Shown: in pieces, positions 20,063 to 31,477 of the stretch
Numbering within the stretch: the stretch's first letter is position 1
Layout of the letters: every line of letters starts with the position of its first letter
Translations under genes and position numbers: made by a program
Notes under the pieces: generated by a model
The model's input: the letters and a program-made list of their open reading frames with translations, nothing else
Told to the model about the DNA's origin: nothing
Database searches by the model: none
Origin: Welwitschia mirabilis
Lineage: Eukaryota > Gnetophyta > Gnetopsida > Welwitschiales
Direction: 5' to 3'
Length of the DNA stretch: 64,000 nt
Assembly: GCA_051453625.1 (NCBI GenBank)
Contig: JBOZIK010000001.1
Location: 79,238,459 to 79,302,458 of the forward strand

Positions 20063-23000
20063 TGTAATGACCACTTTAAGGGCTCCAAGAATATAACAAT
20101 GTCATAATGTTTTACTAGGGTCCAAGAATATAATAATGTCATAATGTTTCACTAGGCCTAAAATATTATTATGAATAGAACTTTAATAACTTAGTGTAAT
20201 ATCTAATGATTTAGTCCAATATGGCCATAATCATTATGTATTAGTTACATTAATCAAATAAGAAGTAATATATTGGGCTAGGTTACATGAGTTTATAAAA
20301 TGTATTAACGAAGACTAAGATCAAGATAGATATATTTGATAATTAACTTACATAATTCATCGGCTATGGATGAAGTATCCAAATAATTTTATGTGGCCAA
20401 ATTAATACCATAACTTGATTTAATATGGCTAGGAAAAATATATTACGTAAGTCACTATAGGAGTTAGATTAGAACACATTGAGACTTTTCCCTTGATGTT
20501 AATGTAACCCAAGATAAGAGTTTAAGAATTTAGACACTAATAATTCACTAAATAAGGGGTTCCAAAAGAATTATAATTTAGGGTAATTTATTAATTAGAG
20601 AATATTTAACTATTTTAACATTATCTAAAGATCTTAGTATTGCTTATATGAGAATTTTAAAAAGTTTATTAAATAGTGATTAAGGTATAAAATGTCAATC
20701 GGTGGGGCTTGAAACAAAGACCTTCCACCAAGTTCCCTAATTCACTCAGGATGATCAGTCCTACTAAATCATCAGTCAAATATTAAAGCTATTGACACTC
20801 AATTATGTGGGTTCATTGACTGAATAAGCAAAATTCAAAAAACAATGAGAGAAGAATAGGTTGGTGAGCAGGAAAGCGTAGGCACAGGGAATTCTTAGGA
20901 AAGATGTGTAGATAGCGCAAAGATGGCAAATTATAGTGTCAGCATCAATGCACAGAAGATCAATGCAAGGGAGTGACGAGACACTGTGCCAAAGTATGTT
21001 AATGAGGAAAAGACGTAGAACAGAGTGTGGATCAGTGTGGAGGAGGGTGCTTGAGCATAAAATAGTGGAGGAACAGCAGCTATGTGGATCTATGAACAAA
21101 GAAAACATTAGCATGGAGCATGCAAGATTTTGGTGCTGCATAGGATGAGAAGCATTGGCAGAGTGCACAAGCAATAGCATAAAAAGGAAAGAAGGTAAGC
21201 ACGCATAGCAGTGTAGGCAAGACATCAGACATGCGAGGGTGATGGGAGAGAAAGCATGCAAGCATCAGTGATGCAGTACAGGCGTTGAGCAAGCTATGGT
21301 GCAGTAAGAGCACATTTGGAGAAAGTAAAATATGGAGTAAGAGTCAAGTGAGGTGGGCATTGGTGAAGGAGAAACAGTGACAGGAAGGATGCAGTTTAGT
21401 GTGGAGAGGTAAGAAATGACGTGAAGGGGAGAGTAATGAGGTTGCAAGTCATGTGAGCAAAGGCCAAGAAGATAGGCATGGCAACATAGAGCAGTAGATT
21501 ATATGCAAGGATGCCATTGCAGGGGAAAAATGGTAGAGGAGAACAGTAAGGGCACAGATCTGGCAGGGACATCACAGAAAGGAAAATAGTAGAGTGGTGA
21601 AGTAGGGGCCGAGTATGGCTGGCATGCAGAGGAGAAGAAAAATGTAGAATGAAGAGAATAGGCACAGTAAGCAGGCTCCAAACGCTATGAAGATAGGTGA
21701 GTGTAGGAGAGGAAGCAGGTGGTAGGCAAGCTTACAAAAGATAAATGGAGGAGCATAAAGAGAGTGGACAACGATGGAGAAGGNNNNNNNNNNNNNNNNN
21801 NNNNNNNNNNNNNNNNNNNNNNNNNNNNNNNNNNTCAAGTAGCTAGTATGATAGTCAAACACAGAGGGACAATAGGCACAAACCCCCCCCCTCTTCCTTA
21901 CATAATTACCATACTAAAATTAGACAATACATTCTTTTCTCTAATAGAGAATAGTCACTTTATAGAGTGGTGACCATGATTAAATAAGGAAAAATGCCTT
22001 ACAAGTAATGGTTTTATCTATGCCTTGCATTTTAACCTAAAATTTTAATCTCTAGGTACATTATAATAGTAAGTTAACTATACCATGCAATTTAGCCATC
22101 TTTGAGATAACACAAAACCTCTTTCTTGTTTTTTTCCTTCTGCTTTTACAAGTATTGATATGATTTAATTAATACTTTCATGAGCATAAAATTTACATCT
22201 AAGAGAACTTGTAACTTAACCATCCATTTAATAATGAGATTACTAGATAGTTTATACTATGGATTCACTTAAGTTTTTGGTATAATAAATAATAATTACT
22301 TGTAATATTAACTGCAAGTGCATTTAATTAAATCAATAAAAGTCATCATGTTACAGTTTAACATAAGATTACCAAGGATAACATATATCTATGCCTTTAA
22401 ACTGAATTTTGTTGAAAATAAGCTCTCATGTAGACATAATTACCAATATACAATTTTCCAAAGGAAGAAAATCTAACACATAAAAGTCCTTTTTATTTCT
22501 AGAACAAACAAATACTTCTTTACTATTTTCAAACTACTCAAGTATAAACTAGTCTCAAGTTAACAACTAACACAAAACTCTAGAACACATTAGTTCTCAA
22601 ATAAAATCTCTTATAACATCACAAGAAAAGTATAGGTATCATGCTAGCTATTAACATAAGCTTAAAAATTACAAAGACCATTAACAATAACACCCAGTAG
22701 AGAAAGTAAAGACCCCTAACAATAACACCCAGTAGAGAAAGTAAGTCATCAAATAACACCCAGTACTGCATTACATCATCAGCTCAATCATGCATCCCAA
22801 TAGCATCAACTCCTACACATACAAGTATGGTACGATAACTTCTATCCAACATAGTTCCCAGTGTGGTCCTAGGTAAAGGAACAAGTAGGTAAGGATTCTC
22901 ACACTAAGGTACAGACCAAGTTACAAGAGATATGATCATGACTACTCATCGATTAAATTTATCTTCTTTAATGTTGTCTCACAACATGTTCAAGTAAGCT

Positions 23001-24147
23001 AGTTGCACATAACCAATAGGAATAAGATTATCATAAGTGTACACATATCTTCCCCTTTTTCGTAGAGGTTAGGTATCACTATTATGAGACTCACAACAAA
23101 GAGTTACATTCTCTGAGGTTCAAACAACTGGTTACCTTGACCGTAATTTAACTTTCTTACTTAATATCAATGTCAATGTTAACAAGATAATCACATGAAA
23201 GAGTTACAAGGGTTAGTCAACTAGATTTAGTCACAAACAGTTATTAACAAGATGATACAGGATTCACAAGGTCTTCACAAACAACTTACACAAAACATAA
23301 ACTCTACACATCTCTTAGAAGACTCTTACAAGATAACATTAAGAGATTGCATGATTTTCATGAAAATAGTAGCACATACATGACAACACAGAACATGTGA
23401 TAATCATATGATATTCACACAAAGTACCAATACATGAAAGGATTTTAGATCATGCAAGAAGACAGAAGTATTTGCAATAAGGGTTGAGGACCACACTTGG
23501 TCTTAGCTAAACTCCTAGGTACTTCTGATTAAATCCAAGCTTCACACGATCACAATTGCAAGGTATTCTCCTATGACTCTAATAATTAAGGGACTCATGT
23601 ATTTATAACATAGGACTAATAGTAAGACTAATAATAAGGCTTAAGTTCAACAAACAATTTAGGTTTTCTTAACCCATTCTTTCCAAGCCTGGCCATTGGG
23701 TGTGAATAATAATATAACAATTTCTCATAAATAAATTAAAATGCATGAGATAAATTATAAAGGTAATTACTTTAGATCACAAAAAATTACTGTTGCATGG
23801 ACAGATATAATTAAAATAAAACTACATTAAAGCTACAATTAGTTTCCAATATAAGTCAAGTAATCCAAAGTTAAACTTGCATCAATATAAAAATTGTGCA
23901 TAAGAAATATTAAATTTCATAGTTAATCAAATATTTTAACCAATCAACTAAACCTACTAATTGTAGTTAATCTTTTATTAAATTCCAAGTAATATCATGC
24001 TAGCACAAGTTTAAAAATATTAACTTTATCATTATTTCCTAATAATTAGAAATAAACTCTTTATTTTTATTAGTTTTGAAATTTTAAATTAACTATCTAA
24101 TAGGCTAAAAATATTTTTTAACCTTAAGGTAAAATTTGGATGTGACA
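20063..24147 (-). repeat. 3' LTR of chromovirus (4085 bp)
   Basis: Starts TGTAATGACCAC, ends GGATGTGACA and is collinear with the right LTR. It contains a purine-rich, GC-richer block (20880-21780, with a 51-N gap at 21784-21834) in which most CG sites of the right LTR have become TG or CA. It also has two small private duplications: CCAAGAATATAA...CACTAGG-type units at about 20080-20155, and AACAATAACACCCAGTAGAG at about 22685-22745. Confidence 0.9.
21784..21834. other. Assembly gap (51 N)
   Basis: N run in the GC-richer block of the 3' LTR. Confidence 0.99.
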
Positions 24148-24158
24148 AATCTTCCCGT
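24148..24158 (-). promoter_or_regulatory. Polypurine tract of chromovirus
   Basis: On the minus strand ACGGGAAGATT directly precedes the LTR start TGTCACATCC. This is the expected plus-strand priming site. Confidence 0.75.
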
Positions 24159-24199
24159 ATTAAAAGGTTTTGTCCTAGAAATGTGTCAGTAACTTAGGT

Positions 24200-25480
24200 T
24201 TTCACTGCAAGATATCCTCTTTTGTCTCCCATGTTGCCTTATCATCAGTTTGCCTTGACCACTTAACCTTGTAAAACTTAATTGTCTTTCTTCAAAGTAC
24301 CATCTCCTTTTTCTCTAATAGTTTTATTGGTTGAGCTTCTATAGAATAATAAGAAAGTATAGTAATATCTTAATCTGGTATAATCCTCATTCCATTAGAA
24401 ATACTTTTCTTCAACAACGATACTTAAAGACATTATGTAGCATGAACAATTGTGATGGTAGGGCCAATTCATAAGCCATAGGACCAACTCTCTTAATCAC
24501 CTGATAAGGCCTATAAATCTCAAAGGTAACCTCCCTTTCTTATCAAACTTGAAGACTTATTTGAAGGGGGAACATCTGAGAAATACATGGTCATCTTATT
24601 AAAATTCTAGTTGCCTTTTATGCTGATTCGCATACTTCACTTATTTATCCTTCACTACTAGTAATCTCTTCCTGATTTGCCTACCTTTCTTCGAAATACT
24701 AAGTAGATGAAACTTACAATAGTTTTTTATCTATCACATCAAACCAAGAAATTGGAATCCTAGATAATCTTCCATATAAGGCTTGAAACGGTGCATAACC
24801 AATTGATTCTTGGTAACTGTTATTATAGGTAAACTCCACTAAAGATAAATGATCTACTCATGATTCTTCAAAGTCTAAGATAATCATTCTTAACAAGTCC
24901 TCTAGTATCTGATTTATCTTCTCAGTTTATCCATCTGTTTGGGAATGAAAAATTGTACTCATATTTAGCTTTGTACCCAATTCCTTATGAAAGATTATCC
25001 AAAATCTAAATGTTAATTTACTATATCTATCTGAAATTATTACCTTAGGAAATCTGTGCAATCTAATAATATTCTTAACATACTCCTTGATAATTCACTT
25101 AGTCATATCTGTTGTCTTTACTAGACAGAAATGTGCACTTTTAGTCAAGATATCTACTATAATAAAAATATAATCATACAATTCCTTTATTTTAGGCAAT
25201 TCTATAATAAAATCCATGCTTATCATTTTCCATTTCCACTCTAGAACATTATGAGGATAAAGAAGTCCTGGTGGATGCTTGTGTTTAGCCTTGACTAACT
25301 GATAAGTCATATATTTAGCTACATATTTGACTATCTCAGATTTTATCCCTGACTACTAGTAAAATTGCTTAACGTCGTTGTGCATCTTATTAACTCTTAG
25401 ATGAATACTATACTAAGTTACATGAAACTCTTCAAGTACCGCTATGCATGGATGTTATTCCTTATCCTATCCCCCAAGCT
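24200..25480 (-). pseudogene. Chromovirus integrase with C-terminal chromodomain, pseudogene
   Basis: The integrase start-of-core region (25310-25095) reads KAKHKHPPGLLYPHNVLEWK, then MDFIIELPK and IIVDILTKSAHF. Downstream come a FHSQTDG-TE motif, LEDLLRMIILDFEESWVDHL and EFTYNNSYQESIGYAPFQAL (about 24950-24770). Near 24290-24210 a chromodomain end reads KFYKVKWSRQTDDKATWETK. Chromodomains bind modified histones and steer integration to heterochromatin. Here the host site is another retrotransposon, which is consistent with such targeting but does not prove it. Several stops and frameshifts are present. Confidence 0.87.
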
Positions 25481-25639
25481 AGGTGCACATTGTTATCGTG
25501 TTTGGTTTTTAATTTTTGCCATATTAGGAACCATAATCTTCTCTAAATAATAAATCAATTTGTCATTTAAAATGGTAAATTCTTCCAAGCTAGTTTCTCT
25601 AACTCTTCCACATAAGGAACAATTCTATTGTGCTTCCTA

Positions 25640-26880
25640 AATTAGGTTGTACGACTTATTATTCACCTTCAAGGTAGAGAGTAAGTGCCTTCTTCTACTT
25701 AACTCATCAGCTACTACATTTGCCTTTCCTACATGGTAGTTTACTATTAGATCATAATCTTGAAAAAATTCTACCCAACACCTTTATTTGATATTTAGAT
25801 TTGGTTGTGTATGAATGTAATTTAAGCTCTTATGATCCATCCAAATCTCTATCTATTCACCATAAAGATAATGTCTCTAGATTTTCAATGCATGAATAAC
25901 TACTGCAAGCTCTAAATCATGAATAGGATAATTCTTATTGTGATTCTTTAGTTTTCTAAATGCATAGGCTAGAACCTTACCATCCTACATTAAAACTGCT
26001 TCTAGGCCTTTGCTTGAGGCATTTGTATAAACTGTATAAGGTTTCCCTAGTTCAGACATTCTCGCAACTAGTATCGAGATAAGAATTATCTTCAATGCTT
26101 GAAAAGCTTCATCATACCATTTAGTCCATTCAAACTATTTACTATGTCTTAGCTAGGAAGTTAAGGTTGAAGCTATCTTGGAGAACTTTCTAATTGATCT
26201 CTTGTAATAACTGATAAGACCAAGAAAAGTTCTCACTTCTGAAAATGATTTAGGCTTAGGCTAGTTCACAAGAGCTTGGACTTTATCTTTATTTACACTA
26301 ACTTCTTCTTCGAAAATTACATGTCCTAATAATTTCACTTTAAACAACCAAAAATCATACTTATTAGGATTTCATAGAAATTATTCTTTTGCAAGGTATG
26401 AAGCACTATCCTCAAATGCTTCTCATGAACCTCTTTAGTTAGGGAACAAACTAGAATATCATTAATAAAAATCATAATTAAATCATCCAAGTAGGCTTGA
26501 AAAATATCATTCATCACTACCATAAACACTATGGATGCATTAGTAAGGCCAAATGGAACTACTCTAAACTCATAATTTCCATACCTCATATGGAAGACTG
26601 TTTTGAAAACATTCTCTTCCTTGATTCTAAGTTAATGGTATTTTGACTTGAGATCAATCTTAGAGAATACTCTTGCATACTTGAGTTGATCAAATTAATT
26701 CTCTATTCTCATCAAGGGATAACTATTCCTTATAATAAATTTATTTAACATCTTCTAGTCGACACATAATTTTAAACTTTCATCCTTCTTTTTGATAAAT
26801 AAATGTGGTGCACGCCATGGTGATATGCTTGGCCTAATCAATTCCTTATCTTACAGTGCAGTTATTTGTGTCTTCAACTC
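25640..26880 (-). pseudogene. Chromovirus reverse transcriptase and RNase H pseudogene
   Basis: RT includes a well-kept stretch (26589-26335) with MRYGNYEFRVVPFGLTNAS and a catalytic box reading FINDIL instead of FIDDIL (26458-26469), then a KEVHEKHLRIVLHTLQKNNF segment. The first catalytic Asp is Asn (a single G-to-A), so the enzyme would be dead even without stops. RNase H follows with [26 protein letters not shown] and [10 protein letters not shown] (about 25840-25680). Upstream, RT joins the protease region at about 26880. Confidence 0.88.
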
Positions 26881-27600
26881 TGCTAATTCAACTAGAGATA
26901 TCTTGTAGGATGCTTTTGAGATTGCTTTAGCACTAGACTTAAGGAATATTTCAAAATTTTCATTTCTACTTAAAGGACATCCTGGTAGATCATTTGGAAA
27001 TAAGTCTATATACTCATTCACTACTGGTACATTCAAGACCTTTGGTTGAGCTTGGAATGATAATAAAAATCTAACCATTTCAAAGGTTTCCTTTATTCTT
27101 ACTTCTTTCATCATTGATTTCTTCCTAATCAGTCTTTTAGTAGTAGGTCTAGAAATAATTGGTAATAAGACTCTTTCACCACTTGATCTCATCACAGTGA
27201 CTTTCCTAGAGAAACAATCAATTTGACCTTGTTTTCTTGTACTCAATTCATGCCTAAAATAAACTCAAAGTGTTCCAACTCTAAAATTAAGAATTGGACC
27301 TAAATAGCTTATCCTCCAATAATAACATGATAAGTAGGAGTTTTATCAAGAGCTCAAATAGTACTACAATCTGGGAGTTCTACTATCACTTTATTTTCAC
27401 TTTAATCTGTGGTAAATAACTTCTAAGATATAAAGAGGGATATAAAAGAATCTATTATTCCTAGACCTAACAAAATTCTTAGAGGAACATTAGGTAAGAT
27501 ACCTATAGTTTCCAAAATCATTGACAACTGAGTATCTTCCTTATATATGGATGCATACAGTTTCCTATTAATCTCTCCTCCTTTTCAAACAGTTCCTAAT
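26851..27600 (-). pseudogene. Chromovirus protease to RT junction, pseudogene
   Basis: An open stretch of 131 codons (27246-26851) begins STRKQGQIDCFSRKV and contains VPVVNEYIDLFPNDLPGCPL and SKASYKISLVELAELKTQI. This is the usual segment after the protease and before the RT core (family pattern VVREFPDVFPEDLPGLPP...KAPYRMAPAELKELK). The protease itself lies further upstream to about 27600. It is too broken for me to point to its D-S/T-G triad. A 10-N gap is at 27609-27618. Confidence 0.78.
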
Positions 27601-27608
27601 CATACGGT

Positions 27609-27618
27609 NNNNNNNNNN
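27609..27618. other. Assembly gap (10 N)
   Basis: N run between gag and protease of the chromovirus. Confidence 0.95.
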
Positions 27619-27699
27619 GGTTTTTTTACTTAGCACCATAGATGATGGTGCCATTGATACCTTTCCTCTTGCTTAAGGTTGTCTTGCCTCCATTTTATT

Positions 27700-28466
27700 T
27701 ACTCTAGTAGTCTCGTGCTGATCTCTACCTCTGGATACTTCTAAGTTTCTGAAGAAGGGTTTCTTCCTAGGTTGAAATCCTCTTTGCTCTTGTGAATTCC
27801 CTCACTTATCCTGAAAAGTTGTGCTATCACCCATGATTCCTCAGTGAATCTAGCCTTTTCCAAGGCCTTAGTAAATGTCCTTAGTTGAAATATCTTCACT
27901 TGTCTCTGAATTATGGGGTGTAGACCAACCATCAACTTGTAAATCTTAACTACCTCAGAAGAAGCTATCTCAGACATATATCTCAAGAGTTGCATGAACC
28001 TGTTCTCATAGTGAGCCACTGTCATATATCCCTACTTGAGGTTGTATAATTCCTCGACCTTAGCATTCTTGTAGTATTTTAGAATATACCTAGCTCGGAA
28101 TCGTTCCTCGAAATGCTCCCAAAGCAACTATTTAGGGAAGGTAGGTTGTGCTTTTTTTGTGTCCCACCAAAGAGCTACATTTGTCCTAATTTAATGTATA
28201 GCTAACATGATCTTTTGCTCAAATGTAAAGTTGAACAACCCCAATTTCCTGCTAATAGCAATCAATCAAACTTCTACTTCAACTATGTTGTTAGATCCTT
28301 CAAAGGTTGGAGGATTTGTTTATCTAAGCTATATCATTAACTTCTAAGATGCATCCTCATCAGCTCTATCAGCTCTTCTTTCCTGGAGAGCATCTATTAA
28401 GTGATTTACAACATTCATTAGGAACCTCACGTTTAGGGGTGGTGGTACCACTCTTTGTGGAGGCAT
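27700..28466 (-). pseudogene. Chromovirus gag pseudogene
   Basis: A single minus-strand frame from the ATG at 28466 (MPPQRVVPPPLNVRFLMN). It contains NPPTFEGSNN, LFNFTFEQKIMLAI, TNVALWWDTKK, LWEHFEERFRARYI, then MTVAHYENRFMQLLRYMSEI and LMVGLHPIIQRQVK (28025-27741). This is the classic Retrotrans_gag core (W--F---F---Y-----...L-QG-MTV-EYE-KF--L). About seven in-frame stops are scattered in it, but the frame itself is not shifted over some 700 bp. That pattern fits point-mutation decay rather than indel decay. The zinc knuckle expected downstream is not visible. Confidence 0.88.
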
Positions 28467-28560
28467 GTTTCACTTCTGTTAAAAATTAAATGAGGGGAGT
28501 TAAAATATCACTGAGATAAAATTCACCATAAAGAAAAAAAAATCTCTAATTTCTCAACCT

Positions 28561-28575
28561 AGCACTCTGATACCA
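28561..28575 (-). promoter_or_regulatory. Primer binding site (tRNA-iMet type)
   Basis: The minus strand reads TGGTATCAGAGTGCT, three bases inside the 5' LTR. This is the standard initiator-Met primer binding site. Confidence 0.9.
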
Positions 28576-29279
28576 AAATGTAATATCCACTTCTAAGGAT
28601 CCAAGAATATAATAAGGTTATAATGTTTCACTAGGGTTGAAATATTATTATGAATAGAAATTTAATATCTTAGTGTAATATTTGATGATTTAGTCTAATA
28701 TGGTCATAATCATTATGTATTAGTTATATTAGTCGACTAAGAAGTAATATATCTGGCTAAATTTTATGAGATTTATAATATGTGTTAACCATACATGAGG
28801 AAGGCTAAGGTTAAGGTAGACATATTAACAAATAATTTTGTGTGGCCAAATTGACATCATAACTTGATTTAATATGAATAGAAAAAATATATTACGTAAC
28901 TCACTATAGGGGTTAGATTAGAACACATTAAAACTTTTCCCTTAATGTTAACATGATCCAAGAAAAGATTTTAAGCATCTAGACATTGATAATTCACTGA
29001 ATAAGGGGTTTAAAAAGAATTGTAATTTAGGGTAATTTATTACTTAAAGAATATTTAACTATTTTAACATTATCTAAATATCTTAGTATTGCTTACATGA
29101 GAAGTTTATAAAATTTATTGAATAATGATTAAGGTATAAAATCTCATCGGTGGGGCTTGAAACTGAGAACTCCCACCAAGTGCCCTAACTCAATTAGGAT
29201 AACTAGTCCTGCTAAATCATCGGTCAAGTATTAAATACTATTAACACTCAATTATGTGGGTTCATCGACTGAATAAGTA

Positions 29280-30260
29280 GAAGGTGGAAGACAGCACGAG
29301 AAGAGGAGGTCAGTGAGGAGGGAAGCACAAGCCTAGGGCATTCTCAAGGAAGATGCGTAGGCAGCACAATGACGATGGACTGTGGTGCTAGTATTGGTGC
29401 ACAAAAGATTAGCGCAAGGCAGTGACAAGATGTTGTGCTGAAGTACGCCGCTGAGGAAAAGGTGCAGGACGGAGTATGAATCGGCATGGGGAAGAGTGCT
29501 CGAGCGCAAGGTGGTAAAGCAGGAGTCGATATGTGGAGCTGTAAATGAAGAGAATGTTGGCATGGAGCGTGCAAGATTTGGGCGCTGTGGAGGACGAGAA
29601 GTGTCAACGGAGTGCGTGGGCAACAGCGTAGAAAGGAAAGAAGAGAGACGAGCATGGTAGTATAGGCGAGATACTAGACACGCAAGGGTGATGGAAGAGG
29701 AAATGGGCGAGGGTGGGCGATGCGGTACAGGCATCGAGCAAGCCGCAGTGCGGCAGGAGAGAGTTTGGAGAAAAGAAAACATGAAGCAAGAGTCGGGCGA
29801 GGTGGATCTTGGTGAAGGAGAAACAGTAATAGGAAGGATGCAGATCAACACGGAGAGGAAAGAAGCAACGCGAAGAGGAGAGCGGCAGGGTTGCAAGTTA
29901 TGCAAGCAGAGGCTAAGCAGATGGGCGCAGCGACACAGAGCGACAGATTACATGGAAAAAACTGCAGAGGAGAACGACGAGGGCGTGGATCCGGTAAGGA
30001 CGGCATAGAAAGGGAAATAGCAGAGTGGCAGAGCAGGAACCGAATGTGGCTGGCACGGTGAGCACACTCCAAATGCCGTGGAGACAAGTGAGTGCAAGCG
30101 AGGAGGTAGGCGGAAGGCGCGCTTGTGAAAGACAAATGGCAGAGTGCAAAGAGAGTGGGCGACAACAGAGACGGAGGCGATGGTGACATGCTGAAGAAGG
30201 GAGGGACACGGTGATGGTCAAAGCATCAGGCGGCTGGCATGATAGTCAAATGTGAAGGGA
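29280..30260. other. GC-richer, CpG-rich block inside chromovirus 5' LTR
   Basis: About 1 kb that is clearly GC-richer than its surroundings, purine-rich on the plus strand, with frequent GCG, CGA and GACG. Open frames of up to 190 codons (minus, 29905-29333) and 106 codons (plus, 29688-30008) exist, but both look like composition effects: the peptides are S/P/L/H-rich or R/E/G-rich and the matching frames are not preserved in the other LTR. It may be the transcription start or leader region of the element (inference). Confidence 0.6.
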
Positions 30261-31377
30261 TAACAGGCCCCCTTCTTCCTTCCGTAATTGCCATACTAAA
30301 ATTAAATAATACATTCTTTTCTTTAAAAGAGAATGCTCACTTTATAGAGCAGTGACCACGATTAAATAAGGGAAAATGCCTTATAAGTAATGGTTTATCT
30401 ATGCATTGCATTTTAACCTAAAAATTTTTAATCTCTAGGTATATTATGACACCAAGTTAATTATACCACGCAATTCAGCCCTCTTTGAGACAATACATAC
30501 TCATTTTGCTATTTCATTTTTTTTAGCTTTTACAACTATTGAGATGATTTAATAAATACTTTTATAAGCATAAAATTTACATTTAAGAGAACTTGTAATT
30601 TAACCACCCATTTAACAACGAGATGACTAGATAGTTTATATTATGGGTTCACTTAGGCTTTTGGTAAAGTAAATAATAATTACTTGTAACATTAACTACA
30701 AGTGCATTTAATTAAATCAGTAAAAGTCATCATGTTAATTACCAAGGATAATAGATATCTATGCCTTTGAACTGAGCTTTGTTAAAAATAAGCTACATGT
30801 AGACATAATTACCAATATACGATTTGTCAAAGGAAGAAAATCTAACACATGAAAATCCTTTTTATTTCTAGAACAAACAAATACTTCTTTAGTATTTTCA
30901 AACTACTCAAGTATAAACTGATCTCAAGTTAACAACTAATACAAAACTCTAGAACATATAAGTCCTTAAATAAAATCTCTTATAACATCACAAAAAAAGT
31001 ATACGTATCATGCAAACTAGTAACATAAGCTTAAAATCACAAAGACTCCTAACAATAACGCCCAATAGAGAAAGAAAGTAGTCAAATAAAACCCAGTTCT
31101 GCATTTCATCATTAGTTCAATCATGCATCCCAGTAGCATCAACTCTTGTACATGCAACTATGGTATGAGAATTGTTATCCAACATAGTTCCCGGTGTGGC
31201 CCCAGGCAAATAAATAAGTAGGCAAAGATAATCACGCTAAGATATAGACCAAGTTACAAGAGACATGACCATGACCAATCATTGATTACATTTATCTTCT
31301 TTAATGTTATCTCACAACATATTCAGGTAAGCCAGTTGCACACAACCAAGAGGAACAAGATTATCATAAGTGTGCAC

Positions 31378-31477
31378 NNNNNNNNNNNNNNNNNNNNNNN
31401 NNNNNNNNNNNNNNNNNNNNNNNNNNNNNNNNNNNNNNNNNNNNNNNNNNNNNNNNNNNNNNNNNNNNNNNNNNNNN
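31378..31477. other. Assembly gap (100 N) inside duplicated LTR segment
   Basis: Sequence left of the gap (30730-31377) is repeated right of it (31960-32636), and the block 31478-31740 resembles the GC-richer block normally found upstream. This suggests two LTR copies joined at the gap. Confidence 0.95.

Noticed and set aside
20803-21261. A 152-codon minus-strand frame in the left chromovirus LTR
   Set aside because: LTR sequence with purine-rich composition; no domain and no agreement with the partner LTR frame.
29333-29905. A 190-codon open frame on the minus strand, the longest in the window free of N
   Set aside because: It lies in the CpG-rich block of a chromovirus LTR, the peptide is S/P/L/H-rich with no motif, other frames there are also open, and the matching frame in the partner LTR (20803-21261) differs in length and sequence.
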